Part shown: positions 33,018 through 41,434 of the stretch, piece by piece
How positions within the stretch are numbered: position 1 is the stretch's first letter
How the letters are laid out: the number at the start of each line of letters is the position of its first letter
Source of the DNA: Labedella phragmitis
Lineage (GTDB): Bacteria > Actinomycetota > Actinomycetes > Actinomycetales > Microbacteriaceae
Direction of reading: 5' to 3'
Assembly (NCBI RefSeq): GCF_004078635.1
Contig: NZ_RZNB01000001.1
Span: 124,001 to 188,000, forward strand
DNA: 64,000 bases
The notes under the pieces: generated by a model
What the model saw: only the letters and a program-made list of their open reading frames with translations
Told to the model about the DNA's origin: nothing
The model's database searches: none
Translations under genes and position numbers: made by a program

Positions 33018-33869
33018 CTACTTGGTGCCGTTCGCCGCGGCCTCGATGACCTTGGCGACCTTCTTCGGCTCCTTCACCATGGCGAGGTGTCCTGCCGTGA
33101 CCTCGGTGACGGTGGATCCGGCGCGCTCAGCCATCTGCAGCTGGAGTGCGAGCGGGATGCTGGCGTCCTGTGTGCCTGCGACGTACCAGGACGGGAGCGT
33201 CTTCCACGCCTCGGCCGCTGAGGCCTTCTCGTTCACCGCGCTGAAGGTGATCGGGCGCTGCTTGGCGTAGAAGGATGCCTGTTCGGACTTGGAGAGGCCG
33301 TTGGCGAAACCAGGACCGAATGCGTCCTTCTTCAGGTAGAGATCGACGTCACCCTCGGGGGCGCCCGGGTACGGGATCGTGTCGAACAACTGGGTCGGGT
33401 CGACGGGGCCGGCGCTGTTCAGCAGGTCGAGCAGGCTCTCACCCTCGGCGGGCACGAAGGCGTCGACGTACACGAGACTCTTCACGTCCGGGTCGCTGAG
33501 GGCTGCTTCACTGATGACGGCTCCGCCGTAGGAGTGACCGACGAGGACCACCGGGCCGGTGGTGCGGGCGGCGAGGAACGATGCGAGGTACTCGGAGTCA
33601 CCGCTGAGGGAACGGAGCGGGTTGGCGAAATCGAGGACCGGGTAGCCGTCCTTCGTGAGGATCTTCTCGACGGCGGTGAACGAACTGGCGTCGGTCCAGG
33701 CGCCGTGCACGATGACGACGGTCGGCTTGGCCTGCGGCCTGTGCCTGTCGGTGACGCTGTCGGCGTTCGCGGTACCCGCGAGGGCGACGCTTGCGACAGT
33801 AGCGATACCGGCGGCGATGGTGAGGATTCGACGTGTGGCACCCCGGAGGGTGCGAGCGGGCTTGTTCAT
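33018..33869 (-). CDS. Secreted alpha/beta hydrolase
   Basis: A 283-residue alpha/beta hydrolase with an N-terminal signal peptide (ILTIAAGIATVASVALAG then TANADS, cleavage likely near residue 37). The core has VVIVHGAWTDASSFTAVE (oxyanion region), the nucleophile elbow GHSYGG, and the final His in AGHLAMVKEP. It is closely related to the cytosolic hydrolase at 34803-35537 through shared blocks such as LLDLLNSAGPVDPTQLFD and YAKQRPITFSAV, so one arose by duplication and gained or lost the signal. Third gene of the operon controlled by the TetR-type site at 35545-35576. Substrate unknown. Confidence 0.85.
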   Translation of the reverse strand: MNKPARTLRGATRRILTIAAGIATVASVALAGTANADSVTDRHRPQAKPTVVIVHGAWTDASSFTAVEKILTKDGYPVLDFANPLRSLSGDSEYLASFLAARTTGPVVLVGHSYGGAVISEAALSDPDVKSLVYVDAFVPAEGESLLDLLNSAGPVDPTQLFDTIPYPGAPEGDVDLYLKKDAFGPGFANGLSKSEQASFYAKQRPITFSAVNEKASAAEAWKTLPSWYVAGTQDASIPLALQLQMAERAGSTVTEVTAGHLAMVKEPKKVAKVIEAAANGTK

Positions 33870-33954
33870 GATCTTCTTTCTTGAGTGATGTTGCGGGGAT
33901 TGTGCGACGGTCATTTGCCGCGGCTTATCTGGGTTTCTGACGAGGGGCGTACCG

Positions 33955-34806
33955 TCATGCCTCCTCTTGAGCGATCGTGGCGATCTGTCGACCGAGGTCG
34001 TATTCCAGCGGTCCGCGCTGTTGCATCCCGTTGTCCAGGAGGCGCCCCACGATCCCGGCGACTTCAGGGCGGGAGACTCCCGCCCAGTACGCGTCGGAGT
34101 GGAGCGGGTACTCGGCGTCGGGGAGACGGGTGTACTTGTCGATGAACGCTTTGATCTCCACGATCGCTTGGTGGTCCCACCCGGAGACGCGCCGTGCGAA
34201 AGCATTGACGAAGTCCTCGAACTCAGCGTCGGGTATGGCGCGATTGACGTATCCGTAGCGCTCCGCGAGCGCTCCGTCGAAGTCCTCGCCGCCGAGCAGG
34301 ATCTCCATCGTGCGGCCCCGTCCGACGAGCGACGGCAGCCGACCGCTGGCGCCACCTCCGGTGACGGCCTTCAGTGCGATCTCCACTTGAGCGAGCTTCG
34401 CCTTCTCCAGGCTCGCGAAGCGCATGTCCATTGCGAGGACGAGTTCGCTGCCGGCACCCCGGGTGTTGCCCCGGATGGCCGCGATGGTGACGGCATTCAA
34501 TTTGCTCATGCGCACCGTGATGTCGACCCAGGCGGTGTACCCGGTGGTGGTCGGCAGTGCCTCGGCGGCGTCGTTGTCGACTTCGACGTCGTAATGGGCG
34601 ATGTAGAAGTCGGGGTCGGCGCTGTCGAAGACCACCACGTTGACCGTGTCATTGTGCTCGAGCTCGGTGAGGAGCTCTTTGAGCTCGCGCATCATCTCGA
34701 GCCCGATCACATTGATCGGTGGGTTATCGAAGGTCACTCGCCAGAAAGTCGGCGATTCGACGGTGAGTTTGAGCTGGGTGGGGTGGAAGTCGTCGAGGAA
34801 GCTCAT
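33955..34806 (-). CDS. Enoyl-CoA hydratase/isomerase family protein
   Basis: A 283-residue crotonase-fold protein: FDNPPINVIGLEMMRELKEL at the N-terminus, then the oxyanion-hole segment IAAIRGNTRGAGSELVLAMD. The usual catalytic Glu pair is not obvious (ALKAVTGGGASGRLPSLVGR), so it may catalyse an isomerase or hydrolase reaction rather than hydration. It lies between two paralogous hydrolases, overlapping the upstream one by four bases (ATGA) and followed by the other after 85 bases. Together they suggest breakdown or detoxification of a small ester or lactone. Confidence 0.82.
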   Translation of the reverse strand: MSFLDDFHPTQLKLTVESPTFWRVTFDNPPINVIGLEMMRELKELLTELEHNDTVNVVVFDSADPDFYIAHYDVEVDNDAAEALPTTTGYTAWVDITVRMSKLNAVTIAAIRGNTRGAGSELVLAMDMRFASLEKAKLAQVEIALKAVTGGGASGRLPSLVGRGRTMEILLGGEDFDGALAERYGYVNRAIPDAEFEDFVNAFARRVSGWDHQAIVEIKAFIDKYTRLPDAEYPLHSDAYWAGVSRPEVAGIVGRLLDNGMQQRGPLEYDLGRQIATIAQEEA

Positions 34807-35537
34807 GCGCGTTCTGCGACCGTCGCGGCGGCGAGGATGACGTCGGCGACCTCGCGGGGGTGGGTCACCATCGAGAGGTGACCTGTTTCCAGCTGCGTGA
34901 CGGCCGATCCGGCACGCTCGGCCATCCGGAGCTGGAGAGCCAGCGGGATGCTGCCGTCGATCGTGCCCGCCACGTACCAGGAGGGAAGCTTCTCCCAGCC
35001 CTGGTTCGCAGCAGCCGGCGCGCCGACAGCGCTGAACGTGATCGGGCGCTGCTTGGCGTAGAACTCCGCCTGCAGTTCCTCGGAGAGTCCCGTTGCGAAT
35101 GCGGGTTCGAACGGGCCGCGCTGGATGTAGAGGTCGACATCTCCCTCCGGAGCGCCGGGGTAGGGCGCCATGTCGAACAGCTGGGTCGGGTCGACGGGGC
35201 CGGCGCTGTTCAGCAGGTCGAGGAGGCTTTCTCCCTCAGTCGGAACGAAAGCGTTGACGTAGACGAGACCGGTCACGCTGGGAACGGCCGCGGCGGCTGC
35301 TCCGATGACCGCTCCACCGTAGGAGTGGCCCACGAGGATGACCGGGCCGCTGGTGCGGCTCTGCAGGAACGCGGCGAGGTAGTCGGCGTCGCCGCCGAGT
35401 GATCGCAGCGGGTTCGCGAACTCGAGGACGTCGTAGCCGCCCGTGGTGAGCAACTGCTGAACTCCCGCGAAGGAGCTTGCATCGGTCCATGCTCCGTGCA
35501 CGATGACGATGGTGGGGTTGGTGGTGGTGTCGGTCAT
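34803..35537 (-). CDS. Cytosolic alpha/beta hydrolase
   Basis: A 244-residue alpha/beta hydrolase without signal peptide. It carries IVIVHGAWTDASSFAGVQ, the nucleophile motif GHSYGG at about residues 83-88, and ETGHLSMVTHP for the catalytic His. Most of it aligns with the secreted hydrolase at 33018-33869; a more distant relative is at 48062-48760. It is the first gene of the hydrolase/enoyl-CoA hydratase/hydrolase operon. The promoter just upstream contains CGGAG/CTCCG palindromes, shared with the MFS/SDR promoter, likely bound by the neighbouring TetR protein. Confidence 0.87.
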   Translation of the reverse strand: MTDTTTNPTIVIVHGAWTDASSFAGVQQLLTTGGYDVLEFANPLRSLGGDADYLAAFLQSRTSGPVILVGHSYGGAVIGAAAAAVPSVTGLVYVNAFVPTEGESLLDLLNSAGPVDPTQLFDMAPYPGAPEGDVDLYIQRGPFEPAFATGLSEELQAEFYAKQRPITFSAVGAPAAANQGWEKLPSWYVAGTIDGSIPLALQLRMAERAGSAVTQLETGHLSMVTHPREVADVILAAATVAERA

Positions 35538-35544
35538 GATGACC

Positions 35545-35576
35545 CTCTCCGGTCTTTACCGGAGAGTCTCTCCGGT
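35545..35576. promoter_or_regulatory. TetR-type operator of the hydrolase operon
   Basis: ACCGGAG-AGTCT-CTCCGGT (35558-35576) is a perfect palindrome with a five-base centre. A further half, CTCTCCGGT, at 35545-35553 forms an inverted repeat with it around CTTT. It lies eight bases upstream of the hydrolase start. The CGGAG-N5-CTCCG layout recurs at 37759-37777 and 37790-37810. Confidence 0.7.
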
Positions 35577-35677
35577 TATTAGAGAGAGCGCTCGAAGGGG
35601 GCAGGTAATTCCCGCTAGCCAAAAGTTTTTTGCCTGAGTTTCTGGCGAGTTGTTCGGGTGCCTCGTTGGGCGGGATT

Positions 35678-36250
35678 TCAGGAGTGAGCGTGCGGAGGGG
35701 TGAGGCCGTGGAGGACGATCGAGAGCATCGACCGCACCTGAGCCGGATCGAGCTTTGCCTGCTCGGCGCTCATGGCGACCCCCGTGACGAGCCGGATGAC
35801 TTCGCCGGAGTCGACGGGGGCCACCACCACTCCCGCGTGGAAGGCGCGGTCGAACACCCGCCCATTCGCTTCGACGACGGCGGCATGGGCCGCACGCAAG
35901 GGCGAGTCCTCATCACTCTCGGTGGCCGCCATGGTGGACGCGAGTCCACGGTAGAGCCGTGCGCGCTCGACCAAGCGCATCAACCAGTCGAGGACGTCGT
36001 CCCAGCGATCGGTCGCCGTGGCGTCGGCGTCGGCTTCGACGTCGCTGACCCAGGTGAGGAGCAGCTCGCTGATGAGGTCCTCGCGCGTGGGAAAGTGCCG
36101 ATACAGGGTACCGGGACCCACTCCCGCCCGCTTGGCGACGTTGTCGAGCGAGCACTCCGTGCCGCCCAGCTCGACCTCGACCCGGGCGGCCTCGAGAATG
36201 CGCGCCCGGTTCTTCAGCGCGTCTGCGCGCATACGCCGGGGTGGGTTCAT
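35678..36250 (-). CDS. TetR-family transcriptional repressor
   Basis: A 190-residue TetR regulator. The helix-turn-helix reads ECSLDNVAKRAGVGPGTLYRHF (residues about 33-54 in shape) with RHFPTREDLISELL following, and the C-terminal ligand domain is helical. ATG 36250 was preferred to an upstream TTG as it gives the normal short N-terminus (MNPPRRMRADALKNRARILE). It lies between the MFS efflux gene and the hydrolase operon on the same strand; both promoters carry the CGGAG-N5-CTCCG palindrome, making this the natural binder. The inducer is unknown. Confidence 0.88.
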   Translation of the reverse strand: MNPPRRMRADALKNRARILEAARVEVELGGTECSLDNVAKRAGVGPGTLYRHFPTREDLISELLLTWVSDVEADADATATDRWDDVLDWLMRLVERARLYRGLASTMAATESDEDSPLRAAHAAVVEANGRVFDRAFHAGVVVAPVDSGEVIRLVTGVAMSAEQAKLDPAQVRSMLSIVLHGLTPPHAHS

Positions 36251-36315
36251 GTCGGTAGAGATGTGGTCCGCCCTTCCCCTCGCAAGCCGCGTGGTGTTGT
36301 GTATCAAGGATATGA

Positions 36316-37737
36316 TCAGCGGGCTGTGACGCGGGGGCTATGCACGGGCTGCTCGGCCGCCTTGGCGACCGGCCTCCTGATCGTGAAGATCGCGACCACG
36401 GTCGCCACGGCCGCGAGTCCCGCGCCGGTGAACATGGCACCGGCGAAGCCGGGGATGAACTGCCCTTCTACCGCACCGGTCGCATAGACGCTGACCGCGA
36501 CCGCGATCCCGACCGATCCTCCGACCTGCTGCGCCATCTGCAGCAATCCCGATGCCGAGCCGGTGTCGTCCTCGGGGACCGCGTTCATCGCCGTAAGAGT
36601 ACCGGCCGTAAAGATGAGCGCCACTCCGAGTGCATGGACGACAAGCGGAACGACGACGGCGACATAGGATGCATTCTCGTTCAGCGGCGCCCAGAGCAGG
36701 AAACTCGTAGCGACAAGCATTCCCCCGATGACGAGTGGGATGCGAGCGCCGAAACGAGCGACGATGCCCGGCACCCATCGAGTGACGATGAACACCGTTG
36801 CGGTGAGGGGCAGGAAAGCGAGTCCGGCAAGCAGCGGGCCGAAGTCGAGAACGCGCTGCAGGAACTGCACGATGAAGAACAGCATGGCGGCATGGGTGCC
36901 GACGATCAGTCCCATGTTGATGAGAGCGCCGACGCGCGGCGTGTGTGTCAGAAGGTGAACGGCGACGAGAGGGTTGGCCGAACGTCGTTCGATCACGACG
37001 AGCACGGCGATGAGGACTATGGCCAATCCGAAGAAGAGAACGGTGCTGACTGAACCCCAGCCCCATTCTCCCGCGTAGATGAAGGCCCATACGATCCCGG
37101 CGGATGCCAAGCTGGCGAAGACCGCTCCCGGAACGTCGAAGGCGTGGGTTCGGCGCCGATCGCTCTCGTTCACGAGCCAGGCCACGGTCGCGATGACGAC
37201 GATGCCGACCGGCACGTTGATGAGGAGCCCCCATCGCCAGGAAGCCAGATCGGTCAACAAACCGCCGAGAATGAGACCAGCCGACGACCCGATCGCGGAG
37301 GTCGCAGTGAACAACGCGAGCCCCTTCGCGCGAGCCGCTTCGTCTCGCGCCATCGTTGCGATCAGGGCCAACACGCTCGGTGCGGCCACGGCCGCACCGA
37401 TCCCTTGGAGGACACGAGCGGCGACGAGCATGATCGGGTCGATCGCGAGACCTCCGAGCAGCGACCCGAGCATGAACACCCCGGTGCCCACCGCGAATAC
37501 CCGTACGCGGCCGAACGCGTCGCCGAGTCGGCCACCGAGCAGGATCAACCCCCCGAAGGCGAGAGCATAAGCATTCGGTACCCACGACAGGGACGCGGCC
37601 GTGAAGCCGAGTTCTGCTTGTACGGCGGGCAGGGCGACGGTCATGACCTGAGCGTCGAGCTGCAGCATGAGCTGCAATGCCAACACCGCCGACAGGGCGA
37701 AGGCCGCAGTACGGGGCTTGTTCGAGACGAGAGACAC
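36316..37737 (-). CDS. MFS drug efflux transporter (DHA2-like)
   Basis: A 473-residue major facilitator with 14 hydrophobic segments, as in the EmrB/QacA group. Marks of the family are LDAQVMTVALPAVQAELGF in helix 1, GRLGDAFGRVRVF (motif A) and ARVLQGIGAAVAAPSVLALI. Such pumps export hydrophobic or cationic toxic compounds by proton exchange. The start is GTG at 37737 with GAGGAG six bases before. It is divergent from an SDR gene; two palindromes lie between them. The TetR gene follows 65 bases downstream and may be cotranscribed. Confidence 0.9.
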   Translation of the reverse strand: MSLVSNKPRTAAFALSAVLALQLMLQLDAQVMTVALPAVQAELGFTAASLSWVPNAYALAFGGLILLGGRLGDAFGRVRVFAVGTGVFMLGSLLGGLAIDPIMLVAARVLQGIGAAVAAPSVLALIATMARDEAARAKGLALFTATSAIGSSAGLILGGLLTDLASWRWGLLINVPVGIVVIATVAWLVNESDRRRTHAFDVPGAVFASLASAGIVWAFIYAGEWGWGSVSTVLFFGLAIVLIAVLVVIERRSANPLVAVHLLTHTPRVGALINMGLIVGTHAAMLFFIVQFLQRVLDFGPLLAGLAFLPLTATVFIVTRWVPGIVARFGARIPLVIGGMLVATSFLLWAPLNENASYVAVVVPLVVHALGVALIFTAGTLTAMNAVPEDDTGSASGLLQMAQQVGGSVGIAVAVSVYATGAVEGQFIPGFAGAMFTGAGLAAVATVVAIFTIRRPVAKAAEQPVHSPRVTAR

Positions 37738-37758
37738 CGAATCTCCTCAAAGGGAATG

Positions 37759-37777
37759 AACGGAGAGCACCTCCGTT
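37759..37777. promoter_or_regulatory. TetR-type operator 1 in the MFS/SDR divergent promoter
   Basis: AACGGAG-AGCAC-CTCCGTT, a perfect palindrome with a five-base centre, 21 bases upstream of the MFS start. Same layout as the operator at 35558-35576. Confidence 0.7.
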
Positions 37778-37789
37778 TCTATCTAAGGT

Positions 37790-37810
37790 ATCCGGAGAAG
37801 CCCTCCAGAT
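37790..37810. promoter_or_regulatory. TetR-type operator 2 in the MFS/SDR divergent promoter
   Basis: ATCCGGAG-AAGCC-CTCCAGAT, eight-base arms with one mismatch and a five-base centre, 31 bases upstream of the SDR start codon at 37842, so it would cover that promoter. Confidence 0.65.
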
Positions 37811-37841
37811 ATTCCCTACTACGTGAATGAGGACAGAAATC

Positions 37842-38582
37842 ATGCCGTCTCCAACCGAACGCATCGCTCTCGTCACCGGCGGATCACGAGGAATCGGAGC
37901 CGCCATCGTGCAACGCCTCGCCGCAGACGGGTACACCGTGGCCTTCACCTATGTGTCATCGCACACGGCAGCCGACGCGCTCGTCGACACCGTGCGGGAT
38001 GCCGGCGGGACCGCGATCGCCTATCAGGCCGACGGGACGGACGAGGAGGCCTTCGCCGCGGTCGTCGAGTCCGTCGTCAATCGCGCCGGAGGGCTCGACG
38101 TGCTGGTGAACAGTGCCGGGGGCGGCACCTGGAGTGAACTCACCGAACTGCCAGTGGCGGAGATCGACTCCATGATCGCCATCAATGTCCGCGCACTGGT
38201 CCTGGCGACCAGGGCCGCCATCCCCCATCTCCGCGAGGGCGGACGGATCATCAATATCGGCAGCGTGAACGCCGACTACACGGGTTTCGTCGGGGGTTCG
38301 GTCTACTCGATGACCAAGGGAGCGGTTGCGAGCTTCACGAAGGCTCTCGCACGCGAGCTCGTACCGCGCGGACTCACCGTCAACAACGTGCAGCCCGGGC
38401 CCGTCCATACCGATGCGAACCCCTCGGACGGCCCCGCCGGAGAGACGCTTCGTTCTCGCATCGCCGTGGAGCGGTTCGGCTCACCCGTCGAGGTCGCTGC
38501 GCTCGTGTCGTACCTGACCACACCGGAGGCCGCCTTCATGACCGGTGCTTCCCTGAACATCGACGGCGGCTTCAGTGCCTGA
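37842..38582 (+). CDS. SDR family oxidoreductase
   Basis: A 246-residue classical SDR resembling 3-oxoacyl-ACP reductases. TGGSRGIG binds NADP(H), followed by LDVLVNSAGGG, IINIGSVNA (catalytic Ser region) and the active-site VYSMTKGAV with Tyr and Lys. The ending TGASLNIDGGFSA is standard. ATG 37842 was preferred because GAGGA lies nine bases upstream; ATG 37827 is an alternative. It is divergent from the MFS pump and shares its operators, so it is likely a member of the same inducible response. Confidence 0.88.
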   Translation: MPSPTERIALVTGGSRGIGAAIVQRLAADGYTVAFTYVSSHTAADALVDTVRDAGGTAIAYQADGTDEEAFAAVVESVVNRAGGLDVLVNSAGGGTWSELTELPVAEIDSMIAINVRALVLATRAAIPHLREGGRIINIGSVNADYTGFVGGSVYSMTKGAVASFTKALARELVPRGLTVNNVQPGPVHTDANPSDGPAGETLRSRIAVERFGSPVEVAALVSYLTTPEAAFMTGASLNIDGGFSA

Positions 38583-38731
38583 CGCCAGGGGGCCCGTAAG
38601 CGAAGGCGACCGTCTACTGCTTCACCCCACGATCACGAGCTATGCAGAATGAGGCGAGCTCCCGCTGACGGGGGGCCGCCCCGGCGGGCGCGAGCGTCGC
38701 CGACACCGGCACGAAAGCTCTCCCGTCGCGC

Positions 38732-39562
38732 CTAACGCCGCGCTCGTCGCGTGGCGTCGATCGCTCCCAGCAACGCAAGGGCGTCGGCACTCGACGACCC
38801 GACAGGAGCGGTCGCAACGGTGAGCTGCTGGCCCGGCGCATCGCGAACGTCGAGCGTCTGGTAGGTCAGTTCCACTCGACCGATGTCGGGGTGGTTGATG
38901 ACTTTGTAGGTGATGTTTAGTCCTGACACGGTGTGATCCGCCCAGAGGGTGGCGAAGTCACTGCTCTCCCGCAGGAGGCGTTCCACGAGGGGCGGAACGG
39001 CCGGGTACGGAACCGGGAATCCGGCAGCGAGCCGGATCGCACTGACGGACGCTCGCGCGACGACGTCCCACTCGACGAAGTAATCACGGGCGGCGGGCTC
39101 GAGGAAAATGAACTCGAGCCCGCCGACCTCGAGTTGTGTGGGACCGAGCAGCGCCCTCGCGGTGGCGTTGGCGGCGATCACCCGAAAAGCCGGGTCGACC
39201 ACATAAGCCGCAGCTCCAGGAAACGCATCCATCAACTGAAGCAGTTCCGCACTGACGGTGTCCGGCGGCGGCTGGAATGTGGGGGCAAGCATGGCGAGCC
39301 GATAGGCATGCTGACGAGCGTCAGGACTGAGTCGGAGCGCTCCGCAGAGCGCATCGACGACCTGAGCCGACGGTGTGCGCTCGCGGCCCTGTTCGAGCCG
39401 GGTGTAATAGTCGACGCTCACTCCGGCCAGGACGGCGACCTCCTCCCGGCGCAGCCCCGTGACACGACGGCCGGCGACGTCAGGTAGTCCCACATCCTGG
39501 GGAGCGACGCGGGCGCGCTGCGCCCGGAGGAAATCTCCGAGAGGACTGGGCTGGACCGGCAT
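38732..39562 (-). CDS. XRE-family regulator with MmyB-like ligand domain
   Basis: A 276-residue homologue of the regulator at 1770-2618. The DNA-binding part has RRVTGLRREEVAVLAGVSVD and YYTRLEQGRERTPS; the ligand domain has FRVIAANATARALLGP and ends LTVATAPVGSSSADALALL, matching the family's conserved C-terminus. ATG 39562 is chosen because GAAGG lies just upstream; an ATG at 39595 is also in frame. It is not directly divergent from an enzyme gene, and its nearest neighbours are an SDR (convergent) and an NTF2-like gene (same strand). Confidence 0.85.
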   Translation of the reverse strand: MPVQPSPLGDFLRAQRARVAPQDVGLPDVAGRRVTGLRREEVAVLAGVSVDYYTRLEQGRERTPSAQVVDALCGALRLSPDARQHAYRLAMLAPTFQPPPDTVSAELLQLMDAFPGAAAYVVDPAFRVIAANATARALLGPTQLEVGGLEFIFLEPAARDYFVEWDVVARASVSAIRLAAGFPVPYPAVPPLVERLLRESSDFATLWADHTVSGLNITYKVINHPDIGRVELTYQTLDVRDAPGQQLTVATAPVGSSSADALALLGAIDATRRARR

Positions 39563-39640
39563 GGCCTTCACGTTAGTCGACCTCGCAGCGCCCACGTCGG
39601 GTCGTCCGTTCGGACGACGCGGACCCTCCGGCGCATGGCG

Positions 39641-40033
39641 TCACTCGTTCCCGTCGCGCGCGGTGTTGACCATCATGAAGCTCTCGCAGAGCTCCGGCGT
39701 TCGGAACGTCACGGTCCACTGGTTGTCGAAGTCACCGAGCTTCGTGTATCGGCCCACTCCTGTGATGACAGCGGTGGGGCCGTCGATCGAGACGATCTCC
39801 CAGTCGAAGCTCCAGCCGCCCTGCTGCCAGTCCCACCGGCTGCGCCAGCCGGAGACGATCTCGTCCCGTCCGATCCAATCCGTCTCGTACGGGCTCTCGT
39901 GGTACTCGCCGTCCTCCGTGAAGAGTCCGGCGATGTCGTGCGGGTCGTTGGTCTTCCATGCGGTCAGGTAGCGGTCGACCCAGGAGGTCACGGTGTCGGT
40001 GGTGATGACGAGGTCATTCGTGTTGGTGGTCAT
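39641..40033 (-). CDS. SnoaL/NTF2-like protein
   Basis: A 130-residue alpha+beta-barrel protein of the NTF2/SnoaL group: VTSWVDRYLTAWKTNDPHDI, AGLFTEDGEYHESPY and the C-terminal strands WTVTFRTPELCESFMMV. The domain forms a hydrophobic pocket used for small-molecule catalysis or binding; the family is too broad to name a substrate. ATG 40033 starts the domain properly. It is divergent from the aldo-keto reductase, with a hairpin-prone segment in the 188-base gap. Confidence 0.75.
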   Translation of the reverse strand: MTTNTNDLVITTDTVTSWVDRYLTAWKTNDPHDIAGLFTEDGEYHESPYETDWIGRDEIVSGWRSRWDWQQGGWSFDWEIVSIDGPTAVITGVGRYTKLGDFDNQWTVTFRTPELCESFMMVNTARDGNE

Positions 40034-40092
40034 GCGTCCACTGTGATCGGGGAGACCCTGACCGGGAAGGGTGCGCTTCCCAGGGTGTGCGA

Positions 40093-40132
40093 CACCCACC
40101 CTCGTCCTCGCCGGCTGCGGGGTGGGTGGGTG
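40093..40132. other. Hairpin in the NTF2-like/aldo-keto reductase gap
   Basis: CACCCACCC (40093-40101) can pair with GGGTGGGTG (40124-40132) around a 22-base loop. It could lie in the leader of the aldo-keto reductase message or mark a regulatory site; no further support. Confidence 0.3.
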
Positions 40133-40221
40133 CGCCGCACCCCGTGTGGCTCGCCCTTCTTGCGACCGGAGCGGGGCCCAAGACTCGAATCATCCAATCG
40201 GACATCGACTTCGGAGGCACC

Positions 40222-41283
40222 ATGACCACCCACTCCTACCGCACGCTCGGCTCGACGGGACTGCGCGTCAGCCCCCTGGCACTCGGCGCGATGAACTTCG
40301 ATGACGGCACCTGGGGCTCTGCCCCGGAGACGTCCTTCGACATCCTCGATCACTACCTGGATGCGGGCGGCAACTTCATCGACACCGCCAATCAGTACAA
40401 CGGAGGGAAGTCCGAGCAGACACTCGGCGACTACTTCGAGCAGCGACGAGGGGTCCGCGACCGTGTCGTCCTCGCGACGAAATTCGGCGGCACCCTGCAT
40501 CCGGCGGACCCCAACGCCGGCGGCGCAGGACGAAAGGCGATCTACACGCAGCTCGACGAATCACTACGCCGCCTCAAGACCGATTACGTCGACCTCTACT
40601 GGATGCACCAGTGGGATCGGCATACCCCGATCGAGGAGACCCTTTCCACCCTCGACGACCTGGTACGGGCGGGAAAGATCAGGGCGATCGGCGTCTCGAA
40701 CGTGCCGGCCTGGTGGGTAGGCCAGGCCGTCGGGCTCTCGGGAGCACGCGGCTGGGAACGCATCGCGGCACTTCAAGTCGAATACTCGCTGCTCGCCCGT
40801 ACGCCCGAAGGAGAGCAGTTCGGGGCGGCCCGAGCACTCGGCCTCGGCGTCACCCCCTGGAGCCCGCTGGCATCCGGAGTGCTCTCCGGCAAGTACTCCC
40901 GCGCCGTGCGCGCAGTTGAGGGATCCAGCCGGTCGGGTTACGCCTCCCCGAATCTCACTGAGGCCACGTTCGTGCTCCTGGACGCGCTCGCGGAGATCGC
41001 CGACGAGCACACCGCCACTGTCGCTGCGGTCTCGCTCGCGTGGGTCCGGCAGCAGGCGGAGGTGACATCGACCTTGATCGGCGCTCGGACAGTCGAACAA
41101 CTCCGGGCCAACATGGCCTCGATCGAGGTCGTCCTGTCCGCCGAGAACGTCGCACGGCTGTCAGCTCTGACGGAGCCCACCCTGGAGTACCCCATGAACG
41201 TCATCCGCGGTTTCGCCACCGGCTTCCTTCAGGGAGACACGACGATCAATGGTTTGAGCTCCACGGCATTCAGGCGTGAATGA
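40222..41283 (+). CDS. Aldo/keto reductase
   Basis: A 353-residue (beta/alpha)8 NADPH-dependent reductase of the YajO/Tas-like group. The catalytic tetrad region is visible: FIDTANQYNGGKSEQTLGDY (Asp and Tyr), ATKFGG (Lys) and YWMHQWDRHTP (His). RAIGVSNVPAWWV and the C-terminal IGARTVEQLRANMASIEV bind cofactor. It reduces aldehydes or ketones. GGAGG is placed five bases before the ATG. It is followed by a TetR gene on the same strand with its own promoter region. Confidence 0.9.
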   Translation: MTTHSYRTLGSTGLRVSPLALGAMNFDDGTWGSAPETSFDILDHYLDAGGNFIDTANQYNGGKSEQTLGDYFEQRRGVRDRVVLATKFGGTLHPADPNAGGAGRKAIYTQLDESLRRLKTDYVDLYWMHQWDRHTPIEETLSTLDDLVRAGKIRAIGVSNVPAWWVGQAVGLSGARGWERIAALQVEYSLLARTPEGEQFGAARALGLGVTPWSPLASGVLSGKYSRAVRAVEGSSRSGYASPNLTEATFVLLDALAEIADEHTATVAAVSLAWVRQQAEVTSTLIGARTVEQLRANMASIEVVLSAENVARLSALTEPTLEYPMNVIRGFATGFLQGDTTINGLSSTAFRRE

Positions 41284-41401
41284 ACGTCTCCTCGATGCGG
41301 CTCCCGCTCCATCATGGACGCGCCGTGGGAGAAGTTCCGGCCCTCCGACAACCTGCCGTCGCTCTATCTTCGAGCCCGTTTCTGTGTCACACTGACTTAT
41401 G

Positions 41402-41413
41402 TAGTGATCACTA
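41402..41413. promoter_or_regulatory. Palindrome TAGTGATCACTA, probable TetR autoregulatory site
   Basis: A perfect 12-bp palindrome, with a further TAGTGA at 41420-41425, 21 bases before the TetR gene start at 41435. The sequence differs from the CGGAG-type sites, so this second TetR protein has its own operator. Confidence 0.6.
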
Positions 41414-41434
41414 AGAAAGTAGTGAGGACATGAC

